Position numbers and translations under genes: made by a program | Assembly: GCA_016841825.1 (NCBI GenBank) | Contig: JAENYK010000007.1 | Coordinates: forward strand, 50,846 to 114,845 | DNA: 64,000 bases | DNA from: Halothermothrix sp. | GTDB taxonomy: Bacteria; Bacillota; Halanaerobiia; DY22613 | Reading direction: 5' to 3' | Shown here: piece by piece, positions 45,184-55,700 of the stretch | Layout: each line of letters begins with the position of its first letter | How positions within the stretch are numbered: the stretch's first letter is position 1 | Notes under the pieces: model-generated | What the model was told of the DNA's origin: nothing | What the model saw: only the letters and a program-made list of their open reading frames with translations | Database searches by the model: none

Positions 45184-48100
45184 CTATTGAAAGATATTAT
45201 TAATCTCCTCAAAGTCTTCTAAACTAAGCTCTGTATTTCCTAAATCTGATGGTGTAATTTCTGTCTGATCCTTCTCAATACAGTGTCTAATTATTTTCTC
45301 TAAATTTTCCTTATACAAATCCCTTAGCCTATCAATATTTTCTTCTTTATACTCATACTTATCATAAGTAATTTTGAATGTAAGCTGGTTGTCGATGATA
45401 AAACCATTAAAATCTATTTTACTTAACTTTTCATTATTTAAGTTCACAGGATCTCCATGTGCTAAATCTGCCAGGACAAATAATTTATTGTTCATCTCAG
45501 TACCAAATTGGCCTAAATAGTTAAATGTAATTTCATTCTTATATTCTTTAATTTCTTCATCCGACAAGTATTTTAATATTTGATATCCTACTCCTTTTTG
45601 AGGAACTTTTCTTAATGATTCTTTTACATATTTAATTAAATAAGACAGATTGTCTTCTTTTTTAATTTCTAATAATACGGGATATTGTGATGTAAACCAA
45701 CCTACAGTCCTGGTTATATCAGCATCTTTTATTAAATTTTCTCGCCCGTGTCCCTCCAAATTTATAACTATTTTTTCTAAACCTTGCCACTGTTTGATTG
45801 ACAACCCTAATGCTGTTAATAAAATATCATTTATCTCTGTATTGTAAGCTTTATTAACTCTGGTGGTTAGATCTTTAGTTCTTTCCTGTGAAAATGATAA
45901 ATCCTTATTTTTACTATCTTTCAATAATTTTTTCTCTACGTCCCGATCAACTTTCAAAAATTCTTGTTCCTCTATAATCTTTTCCCAGTATTCTTTTTGT
46001 CTAAGTATTTCTTTGCTATTGGCGTATTTTTTTAATTCTCTAGACCAACTTTGAAATGATAAAGTTTTATCTTGAAATTTGATTTTTTGATTAGCTTCTA
46101 GCTGACCATAGCCCATACTAAAGTCTTCTAATATTATCCTCCATGAGACCCCATCTACAACTAAATGATGGATTACTATTAATAGATAGTCTCCTTCAGT
46201 AGTTTTAAATTGAGCAAGTTTAACTAATGGTCCCTGTTCTAGATTTATGCTGGCCTGAACCAAATTTGATTCTTTTTCGATTATTTTTTCTATATTAGGA
46301 TGATCCTTTAAATCAATTATTTTTATTTCAACTAGTTTATCTTTAAGACCTCTATTATACTGAGTAATCTGACCTTTATCGTTTATCTGATATATCATTC
46401 TTAATGCATCATGATGTTCAACTATTTTTTTGAAAACCTCACTTACTTTCTCCTCATCAAACCCTTCTTGACGATATATCATAAATGATTGATTCCATTG
46501 ATCTTTTTTTGAAAAGTCATTTTCAAAAAACCACCTTTGAATAGGTGCAAGTTCAACTTGACCTTCTATAGCCTCATTCGAAATCTCTTTTTTCTCTTCC
46601 GTTTTTACATAATTACTTAGTTCTTTTATTCGAGGTTTGCTCAATAAATCTCTAATCTCAAGTTTCAGATTGTATTTATTTAAACGAGCTGAGACTTGAA
46701 TAGCCTTAATTGAGTCACCTCCAAGCTCAAAGAAGTTATCCTGAGTCCCTATATTTTCCACTCCCAAGACATCCTCCCAAACGCTTACAAGTTTTTCTTC
46801 TATCCCATTTTCTGGAGGAAGATACTCAACCCCAGTCTGTATTTTACCTCCTACCTCTGGTAATGCTTTTTTGTTAATCTTCCCATTACTAGTCAAAGGC
46901 ATCATAGCTAAAGTGATAAAATGGGCTGGTATCATATAGTCCGGTAGTTCTTGAGATAGATGTTCTCTTAGTTCTGTTACACTTAAATCTCTTTCTGGAA
47001 CCAGATAAGCTACTAAATATTTATGGGAGTCAGTCTCTTTTGCTACCACAGTCACTTCTTTTATATCCTCATGTTTTAATAATTGACTTTCTACCTCTCC
47101 TAACTCTATTCTAAATCCCCTGATCTGTTCCTGGTGATCTATTCGACCCAAGTACTCTAATTCATTATTCGATAACATCCTCACTAAGTCACCAGTTGCG
47201 TATAATCTTTCTCCTTCTTTGTATGGATTGTTTACAAATCTTTGTTTTGTCAATTCTTCCCGGTTCAAGTATCCTCTTGTAACCCCTAATCCCCCTACGT
47301 ATAATTCTCCTGGTAAGCCTGCTGGCAACAGATTCATACCCCTATCCATAACATAAGTACTCAAAGTAGGAATAGCTCGTCCTATACTATTTGAATTTTT
47401 TTCAATCTCTTCTAAGGTAATCTCTTTATAAGTAACGTGTACAGTTGTTTCGGTAATTCCATACATGTTTATTAGTTTAGTTTGTGGGTACTTAGCCTTC
47501 CAGTCTTTAAGTTTAGTCGTTTGTAATGCTTCTCCACCATAGATTATATACCTTACATTAAGATCATTATTTGCAGATTTCATCTCACTTCCAAGTAATC
47601 TATAAAAATAAGATGGAGTTTGATTTAGTATTGTGACTTGTTCATCTTTTAGTATTTCTATAAACTTTTCTGGATCTTGTGCTACTAACTTTGGAATTAT
47701 AACTAACTTACCTCCATACAACAATGCTCCATACATCTCCCATACAGAAAAGTCAAAACAGTAGGAATGAAACATTGTCCAAACATCATGATGATCAAAA
47801 TCAAATTGAAACCTGTCATTAAATAAGAGTCTAATTACATTTTTATGTTCAACCATTACCCCTTTAGGTTTACCCGTCGTACCTGAAGTATAGATAATAT
47901 AAGCTAAATCACTCTGTTGATTTACGTTGACAAGATTACTAGTATCTTCCTGTTGATAGATAGAGTTATCATCAATAGCGATCATCTCTCCTGAGAAACT
48001 AATCTGATTGGCTAAATTACTGGTCATTAGTAAAATATCTGAGCCGCTATCGGATAGCATAAACTCAATTCGATTTTGCGGGTAATCAATATCAATGGGT

Positions 48101-49716
48101 AAATATGCCCCTCCTGCCTTTAAAATTGCTAAAATTCCTACTATCATCTCTAGTGACCTATCAACCATCATCCCTACTATCTTATCCGAACTAACACCTT
48201 TGTCTCTTAATACCCTTGCTAACTGATTAGATTTTTCATTCAAGTCTTTATATGTCAAGCTTTCCCCTCTATACACTACTGCTATTTTTTCAGAATGTTT
48301 TTTGGCTTGTTTTTCGAACAATTGATGAATTGGCGTCTCGTTAGGATAATCTATTTGGGTATCGTTTAAAACATACAATAGTTCATCTTTTTCTGCTTGA
48401 GATAGAATATTTACATCCCTTATCTCTATAGCTTCATCTTCGACAACATTTTTCAAAATTGATATAAAATATTCAGATGTAGACTCTATCAATTTTTCGC
48501 CATAAATAGCAACATTAAAATCATATTTGATGATCATCTCTTCTCCAGGAATTATTACAATGTTAAAATCATAGTTAGTTTGCTCGAAAGATTCTATCTC
48601 AGTAACTTGAATATCGTTATCTCCTTCAAAACTCCCCTGTTCAATTGGATAATTTTCAAAGACCAGTATATGATCTAGCAAATTACTTTTAAGTTCAGTA
48701 CTAGATTGAATTTCTGCTAAAGGATAATAAAAATACTTCTCATTTAACAAAGCTCTTTTTTGTACAGATAATAATAACTCTTTAAACGACATATCTAGAG
48801 ATGATTCGATTTTTACAGGAACTGTATTAATAAACAGACCCACCATCTCTTCTATACCTTCTATCTCTGGAGGTCTGCCAGAGACTACAGCTCCAAAAAC
48901 TACTTTATCTGTATTATTGTACTTTTGTAGTAGAATTCCCCAGGCAGTCTGCATTACTGTACTTAAAGTAACTTGATTTCGCCCTGCCAGCTCCTTCAAT
49001 TTGTCAGCTAAATCATTATCTATTTTAGATATAATCTCTTTTTTTAAATATGACTGATCTTTTTTCCTTTCTTGTAACTTAGGCAAACTAGCTAAATTAT
49101 CATATCCCTCAAGATATTCCTGCCAATATTCTTTTGCTTCTTGTTTATCCTGTTTCTCTATCCATTTTATATAGTTATGATAAGGATAAATCTCCTTTAT
49201 TTCTACTGGTTGATTGTTTTTTAGATAATAATAGTTATTAAGTAGATCCCTGATTATTATCCCAGTGCACCAACCATCCAAAATTATATGATGAAAGCTA
49301 AGAATTAACTGAATCTTTCGTTCTTGTTTTGCTATGACTGCCATTCGAATTAAACTATCGTCTGCTAAATCAAACCCCCTCTCCCTATCCTTCACTTTAT
49401 AATCCTCTATATATTTAGTGATTTCAATTTTATTTAAATTTGAGATGTCCTTTAAAAAAATATCATCAGATCTTCTCTTTAACACAAGTTGTCTGGGTTT
49501 ATCTAAGTCTTTATACACTATTGCAGTTCTTAATACATCATATTTTTCTATTAATTTCTTAAAGCTTGTCACCAAAACATCAACATCAATATCACCTGAT
49601 AATTCAATACTTGTTTGTATAAAATATACATTAGAATCTCTATCCTCAAGACTATGAAATAACATACCAGTCTGCATCGGAGTTAAAGGATAGATCTTTG
49701 CGATATTATTGTTCAT
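45184..49716 (-). CDS. NRPS module C-A(Thr)-PCP-E
   Basis: 1510 residues. The ATG at 49716 lies one base after the stop of the upstream NRPS gene and six bases after GGGGGTG, giving tight translational coupling. Condensation domain with HHIILDG at 142-148; A domain about 455-970 with the code D-F-W-N-I-G-M-V-H, exactly the threonine code; PCP in FFELGGDSIKA; epimerisation domain in the C-terminal 450 residues with HHLVVDGVSW, LEGHGRE, RTVGWFTSQYP and NYLGQF. It should activate L-Thr and pass on a D-configured (allo-)Thr residue. The C-terminal TPSDLGNTELSLEDFEEI is a typical docking helix following E domains. Confidence 0.95.
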   Translation of the reverse strand: MNNNIAKIYPLTPMQTGMLFHSLEDRDSNVYFIQTSIELSGDIDVDVLVTSFKKLIEKYDVLRTAIVYKDLDKPRQLVLKRRSDDIFLKDISNLNKIEITKYIEDYKVKDRERGFDLADDSLIRMAVIAKQERKIQLILSFHHIILDGWCTGIIIRDLLNNYYYLKNNQPVEIKEIYPYHNYIKWIEKQDKQEAKEYWQEYLEGYDNLASLPKLQERKKDQSYLKKEIISKIDNDLADKLKELAGRNQVTLSTVMQTAWGILLQKYNNTDKVVFGAVVSGRPPEIEGIEEMVGLFINTVPVKIESSLDMSFKELLLSVQKRALLNEKYFYYPLAEIQSSTELKSNLLDHILVFENYPIEQGSFEGDNDIQVTEIESFEQTNYDFNIVIIPGEEMIIKYDFNVAIYGEKLIESTSEYFISILKNVVEDEAIEIRDVNILSQAEKDELLYVLNDTQIDYPNETPIHQLFEKQAKKHSEKIAVVYRGESLTYKDLNEKSNQLARVLRDKGVSSDKIVGMMVDRSLEMIVGILAILKAGGAYLPIDIDYPQNRIEFMLSDSGSDILLMTSNLANQISFSGEMIAIDDNSIYQQEDTSNLVNVNQQSDLAYIIYTSGTTGKPKGVMVEHKNVIRLLFNDRFQFDFDHHDVWTMFHSYCFDFSVWEMYGALLYGGKLVIIPKLVAQDPEKFIEILKDEQVTILNQTPSYFYRLLGSEMKSANNDLNVRYIIYGGEALQTTKLKDWKAKYPQTKLINMYGITETTVHVTYKEITLEEIEKNSNSIGRAIPTLSTYVMDRGMNLLPAGLPGELYVGGLGVTRGYLNREELTKQRFVNNPYKEGERLYATGDLVRMLSNNELEYLGRIDHQEQIRGFRIELGEVESQLLKHEDIKEVTVVAKETDSHKYLVAYLVPERDLSVTELREHLSQELPDYMIPAHFITLAMMPLTSNGKINKKALPEVGGKIQTGVEYLPPENGIEEKLVSVWEDVLGVENIGTQDNFFELGGDSIKAIQVSARLNKYNLKLEIRDLLSKPRIKELSNYVKTEEKKEISNEAIEGQVELAPIQRWFFENDFSKKDQWNQSFMIYRQEGFDEEKVSEVFKKIVEHHDALRMIYQINDKGQITQYNRGLKDKLVEIKIIDLKDHPNIEKIIEKESNLVQASINLEQGPLVKLAQFKTTEGDYLLIVIHHLVVDGVSWRIILEDFSMGYGQLEANQKIKFQDKTLSFQSWSRELKKYANSKEILRQKEYWEKIIEEQEFLKVDRDVEKKLLKDSKNKDLSFSQERTKDLTTRVNKAYNTEINDILLTALGLSIKQWQGLEKIVINLEGHGRENLIKDADITRTVGWFTSQYPVLLEIKKEDNLSYLIKYVKESLRKVPQKGVGYQILKYLSDEEIKEYKNEITFNYLGQFGTEMNNKLFVLADLAHGDPVNLNNEKLSKIDFNGFIIDNQLTFKITYDKYEYKEENIDRLRDLYKENLEKIIRHCIEKDQTEITPSDLGNTELSLEDFEEINNIFQ

Positions 49717-49717
49717 C

Positions 49718-52700
49718 TTACACACCCCCATACAAGTTATTAAGCATGTCTAATTCTTCTAAACTAAGTTCTGTATCTCCTAAATCAGAAGGAGTGAGTT
49801 CTGTATTGTCCTTTTCTATACAGTGATTAATAATTTTTTCTAAGTATTCTTTATATAAAGAAACTAATTTATTTATATTTGCTCCACTATACTCATTTTT
49901 ATCATAAGATACATTGAATGTTAGTTGATTATCCACAATAAAACCGTTTACATCCAATTTGCTTAATTTTTGATTATTTAAACTCACCGGTAATCCTGTA
50001 GATATTTTAGAATTAGTAAATATATCATTGTTGATCTCATTGTCAAATTGACCTAGATAGTTAAAAGTAATCTCCTTATCATAATCCGTAATATCCTGAT
50101 CAGAGAGATATTTTAAGATTTGATATCCAACTCCTTTATGAGGGATCTTTCGCAACGTTTCTTTTACAGTTTTTAAAAGATATGATATATCTTTCGTTTC
50201 ACCCATTTCTAATAGTACCGGGTATTGTGATGTAAACCAACCTATGGTTCTCTTTACATCTACATCCTTGATTATTTCCTCTCTACCATGACCTTCTAGA
50301 TTAATTAGTATATTATCTAAGCCTTGCCATTTATTTAATGCTAAACCCAACGCTGTTAACAAGATATCATTTATCTCAGTATTATAGGCTTTGTTTACAT
50401 TATTTAATAGTTCTTTAGTTTTTGTTTCTGACAAGATCATTTCTTTAAATCTGGTATCTTTTAATTTTCTATTTTCAACTTTATTATCTACAGGAAGAGA
50501 TTGTTGTTTAGATATAATATCTTCCCAATATTTCTTTTGTTCTAGAACTTCTTTGCTATTAGCATATTCAATTAAAACTTGAGACCACCTCTGATAGGAG
50601 AATGTTTTATCCTGGAATTTAATTTCTAAATTATTTTCTAATTGTTGATATCCAATAGTGAAATCTTCCATTAATATTCTCCAGGAGATTCCATCTACCA
50701 CTAAGTGATGAATTACAATTAGTAGATGATCACCCCGGTCTGTTTTAAATTGAGCAAGTTTAACTATTTGACCCTTTTCAAGGCTGAGACTTGCCTGGAT
50801 TTTATTGGCTTCTTTTTCTATTATTTCTTCTAGTTGATCTAATTTGCATCCTTCTAAATCTATTATCTTGATTTCAAACAAATTCTCCTCAAAATTTCGA
50901 TTATACTGGATAATCTCTCCATCTTCATTCCTATATATCATTCGTAAAGCGTCATGGTGTTTTACTACTTTGTTAAATACCTTTGTTATCTTTTCCTCAT
51001 CAAACCCTTCTTTTTTATAAAGCATAAAGGCTTGATTCCAATAATCTACATCTGTAAAATCTTTTTCAAAAAACCATCTTTGAATTGGAGTAAGTTCTAC
51101 CTGACCCTTTACTTCCTCATTGGATACTTCTTTCTTCATCCCTTTTTTAACATATTTGCTTATTTCTTTTATCCTGGATTCACTCAATAGATCTTTTATC
51201 TCAAGTTTTAAGTTATATTTGTTTAGGCGTGAAGACACCTGGATAGCCTTGATTGAATCTCCTCCTAAATCGAAGAAGTTATCATTGACTCCTACTTTTT
51301 CAATCCCCAAAACTTCTTCCCAGATCTTCACTAATTTTTCTTCAATATCATTACCAGGAGCTAAATACTCCACTCCTGTGTCTATCTTTCCATCCACTTC
51401 TGGTAATGCTTTTCTATTTATCTTTCCATTAGAAGTCAGAGGAATCTTATCTAATGCGACAAAATATGCTGGAATCATGTATTCTGGCAGTTCCTTTGCT
51501 AAATACTTCCTTAATGCTGAAACACTTAATTCCTTTTCTGATACTATATACCCCACCAGGGATTTCCCAGATTCTTCTTTTTTTACTACTACAACTGCTT
51601 CTTTTATCTCTTCATGCTTTAATAGCTGGTTTTCTATCTCTCCTGTCTCTATCCTGAAACCTCTTATTTTTACCTGATGATCTATCCTTCCCAGAAATTC
51701 TATGTTTCCTCCCGGTAACCACCTTGCTAAATCACCTGTTTTGTATAATTTTCCTTCTCCGAAAGGATTATCTATGAATTTTTCTGCTGTCAACTCTGGT
51801 CTATTTAGATATCCTTTTGCTAATCCATCCCCTGTTATACATAACTCTCCTGGTGCTCCTATCGGTTGTAGATTATTATCCCTATCTAATATGTATATCC
51901 TGGTATTTGCTATTGGTTTTCCAATAGGAATAGTTTCCCTCTCTTCATTAACTTCATTAATATGATAATAACTTGCATACACTGTGGTCTCTGTTGGCCC
52001 ATAAACATGGATAATCTTATTCTCTCCTAAATATTCTAGCGCTTTAGCCGTATGGGATACAGAAATCTGCTCACCGCCAAATAAGATCTTTCTTACATTC
52101 TTCAATGCCTCTAACTTAGTGGTCACTATCATATTAAACATAGCCGTCGTTACAAAAAATACGGTTATCTTTTCTTCCTGTATTATCTTTGCTAATTTGC
52201 TAATCTCTAAAATCTCTTCTTCTTTTAGCAATAATAAACTAGCTCCATTTAACAGAGAACCGAATATATCGAATATGGAGCCATCAAAGGCGAAATTTGA
52301 CAATTGGAGTAACTTATCTTCTGGTTTTATCTCAATATAATTTGTCTTCTTAACTACTCTGACAATATTATAATGTGTGGTTAATATCCCTTTAGCTTTT
52401 CCTGTCGTTCCGGACGTATACATTACATAAGCTAGATCATCCGAACTATTTACTTGACCTATATTACTACCATCTCCCTGATAGAGGCTTTGCTCTCTGA
52501 TATCTATGGTTTTTCCTGAATAATCTAGTTCACACATAAATTCCTTATAGCCTACTAATAGACTCGCATTACTATCCTCTAACATATAAGCAGCTCTTCC
52601 TTTAGGGAAAGATGGATCTATAGGTAGATACGCACCTCCTGTTTTTAAGATAGCTAGAATTCCTACTATCATCTCTAAAGACCTATCTACCATCAATCCC

Positions 52701-55700
52701 ACTACTTTACCTACACCAACCCCATTGTTTCTAAATACCCTTGCCAACTGGTTGGACCTTTTATTTAATTGTTCATATGTTAGAGATTTATCTTCATATT
52801 TCACTGCAATCTGCTGCGGATTATTTGTTACCTGTTCTTCAAATAACTGATAGAGTGTTTTGTCTTTTGGGTATTCACTATGAGTATCATTAAAATCATA
52901 CAAAAGCTTTTCTCTTTCTTGCTTGGATATCATAGTTATATCTCTAACTTTTATATCCTCATTATCCATAATATCCCTGACTATGGACATAAAATATTTA
53001 GAAATCAACTCTATCAATTCTCTGTCATATATAGCTGCATTAAAGTCATACCTTATAGTTAATTCATTATCTGGCATCACGATTATATTTAAGTCATAAT
53101 TAGTCTGTTCAAAAACAGTCAAAGTATTGATATTAACTTCAAATTTTGCTTCATCTTCAAAATCAGCCTCTTTAAAAGGATAATTTTCAAAGACTAGTAT
53201 ATGATCTAGTAGATTATTTTTTAATTCTGTCATTGACTGGATCTCTGCTAAAGGAAAATATGAGTATTTTTCATTTAACAGAGCTCTATTTTGAACGTTC
53301 ACCAATAGATCCTTAAATGACATATCCGGTTTTGTATCTATCTTAATTGGAATTGTATTGATAAAGATACCTACCATTTCTTCAATTCCTTCTATCTCTG
53401 AAGGTCGTCCTGATACTACAGCTCCGAATACTACTTCATTTGTATTGTTAAATCTCTGTAATAATACACCCCAAACTGTCTGTAATAAAGTATTTAACGT
53501 CACCTGATTTTGACTTGCTATCCCTTTAACTCTGTAAGTCATTTCTTCACTTAATTTACATAAAACTTCTTCTTTACAATAAGTCTTTTCTTTCATTTTA
53601 TTTTTTAATCTAGGTAGACTTGCTAAGGTATCATATTCTGCAAGTTGATTCAGCCAATAATCCCTTGCTGCTGCTTTGTCTTGTTTTTCTAACCATTCAA
53701 TATAATTTCTATAACTATAGGTCTCTTCTGTTTCTACTTGTTGATTATTCTTCAACAGGAAATAATTATTCAGTAAATCACTAAATATAATCCCAGTACA
53801 CCACCCGTCCATAAGTATATGATGAAAACTAAGTATTAGCTGATAAGCTTCTCTAGCCTTTTTTATTATCGAGAGTCTAATTAAGTTGTCTTTAGCTAAA
53901 TCAAATCCTTTTAACTTATCTACTTCTTTAAATTTCTCTATATAATCGCAAACGTTTATATCATTTTTATCTGATATATCTGTAGTATGTACGTCTACTA
54001 TCCTCTCTTTTAATACCACTTGTTGTGGTTTTTTTAGATTTTCATATACTATGGCAGTTCTTAATATATCGTATTTCTCAATTAATTTACTAAAACTCTT
54101 CATCAAAATACCCACATCTAAATCACCTTTTATCTCAAAATCAATCTGTTCAAAATATGCATTAGATTCTTTATTCTCAAGACTATGAAATAGCATTCCA
54201 GACTGCATTGGAGTTAAAGAATATATGCTTTTGATTTCCTCTTTTTGAGATTTTAATATTTGTTCAAAATCCTCTAAACTGAGATTTAGATTTCCTAAAT
54301 CTGAAGGTGTAAGTTCTGTTTCTTCTTTTTCTAAACAGTGGTCAATCAATATTTCTAATTTTCCCTTGAATAAATCACTTAATATACTAATATTTTCCTC
54401 ATAATATTCATTTTTATCATAAGTTAGAATAAACATTAGTTGATTATGGATTATAAATCCGTTAATATCTATCTTGCTAAATCTTTCGTTATTTAAACTC
54501 ACAGACTCCCCTGTAGACAAATTTGATATGGCAAATAATTCATTGTTTAATTCATGGCCAAATTGACCTAAGTAATTAAAAGTAAATTCACTTTTATAAT
54601 CTTTTATTTCTTCGTCGGATAAATACTTTAATATTTGATAACCTATTCCTTTATTAGGAATTTTTCTTAATAATTCCTTTACAGATTTAATTGCACAAGA
54701 TAGATCCTCTGTGTTACCCATCTCCAATAGTACAGGATATTGTGTGGTGAACCAACCTATCGTTCTGGTAATGTCAATATCTTCTATAATCTCTTCTCTT
54801 CCATGACCTTCTAAATTAATAAGAATATTACCCATATTTTGCCATTCTGTTATTGCTAACCCAAGGGCTGTCAACAATATATCGTTTATCTCTGTATTAT
54901 AAGCATAATTTACCTTATTAATCAAATTTTCAGTGCTTTCTCTAGAAAATATTATTTCTTTATATCTACTATTTTTTAGTAACTTTGATTCTACTTTATT
55001 ATCTACCGGTAATATTTCTTGTTTTGAAATTATTTCTTCCCAGTATTGTTTTTGCTTTATTAGTTCTTTGCTATTAGCATATTCCTTTAAGGATTCTGAC
55101 CATTTTTGATAAGACGTTGATTTATTTTGAAATTTTATCTCTTCATTGCTTTCTAACATTTGATATCCTAAAACAAAGTCTTCTAATAATATTCTCCACG
55201 AGACCCCATCTACCACTAAATGATGAATCACTATTAATAGGTGATCCCCTTGTTTTGTTTTAAACTGACCTATTTTTAATAATGGCCCCTCTTCAAGCTT
55301 AATACTAGACTGAATTAAATTTGATTCTTTTTCAACTCTTTTTTCAATGTTATCCTCTTCCATTATATCTATTGTCTTTATTTCAAATAGATTATCTTCA
55401 AGCCCTCTATTAATCTGAATAAATTTCATATTATCATCATCTATTTGATAGGAGATCCTTAAAGCATCATGATGTTCCACTATTTTTTTGAAAACTTTAT
55501 TTAACTTATCTTTATCAAAACCTCCTTCTTTATAAAACATAAATGCCTGATTCCAATGTTCCTTTTCTGCAAAATCTTTTTCAAAAAACCATCTTTGAAT
55601 TGGTGTTAGCTCTACTGTTCCTTCTACTAAATCATTTGATTCCTTTTTGATAACACTTTTTATTACATATTGACTTAACTCACTAATTTGAGGATAGACT

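Noticed and set aside
42127-53062. Several plus-strand open frames of 60-185 codons repeated at an offset of 9158
   Set aside because: They are antisense shadows of the duplicated A-domain block, without ribosome-binding sites.
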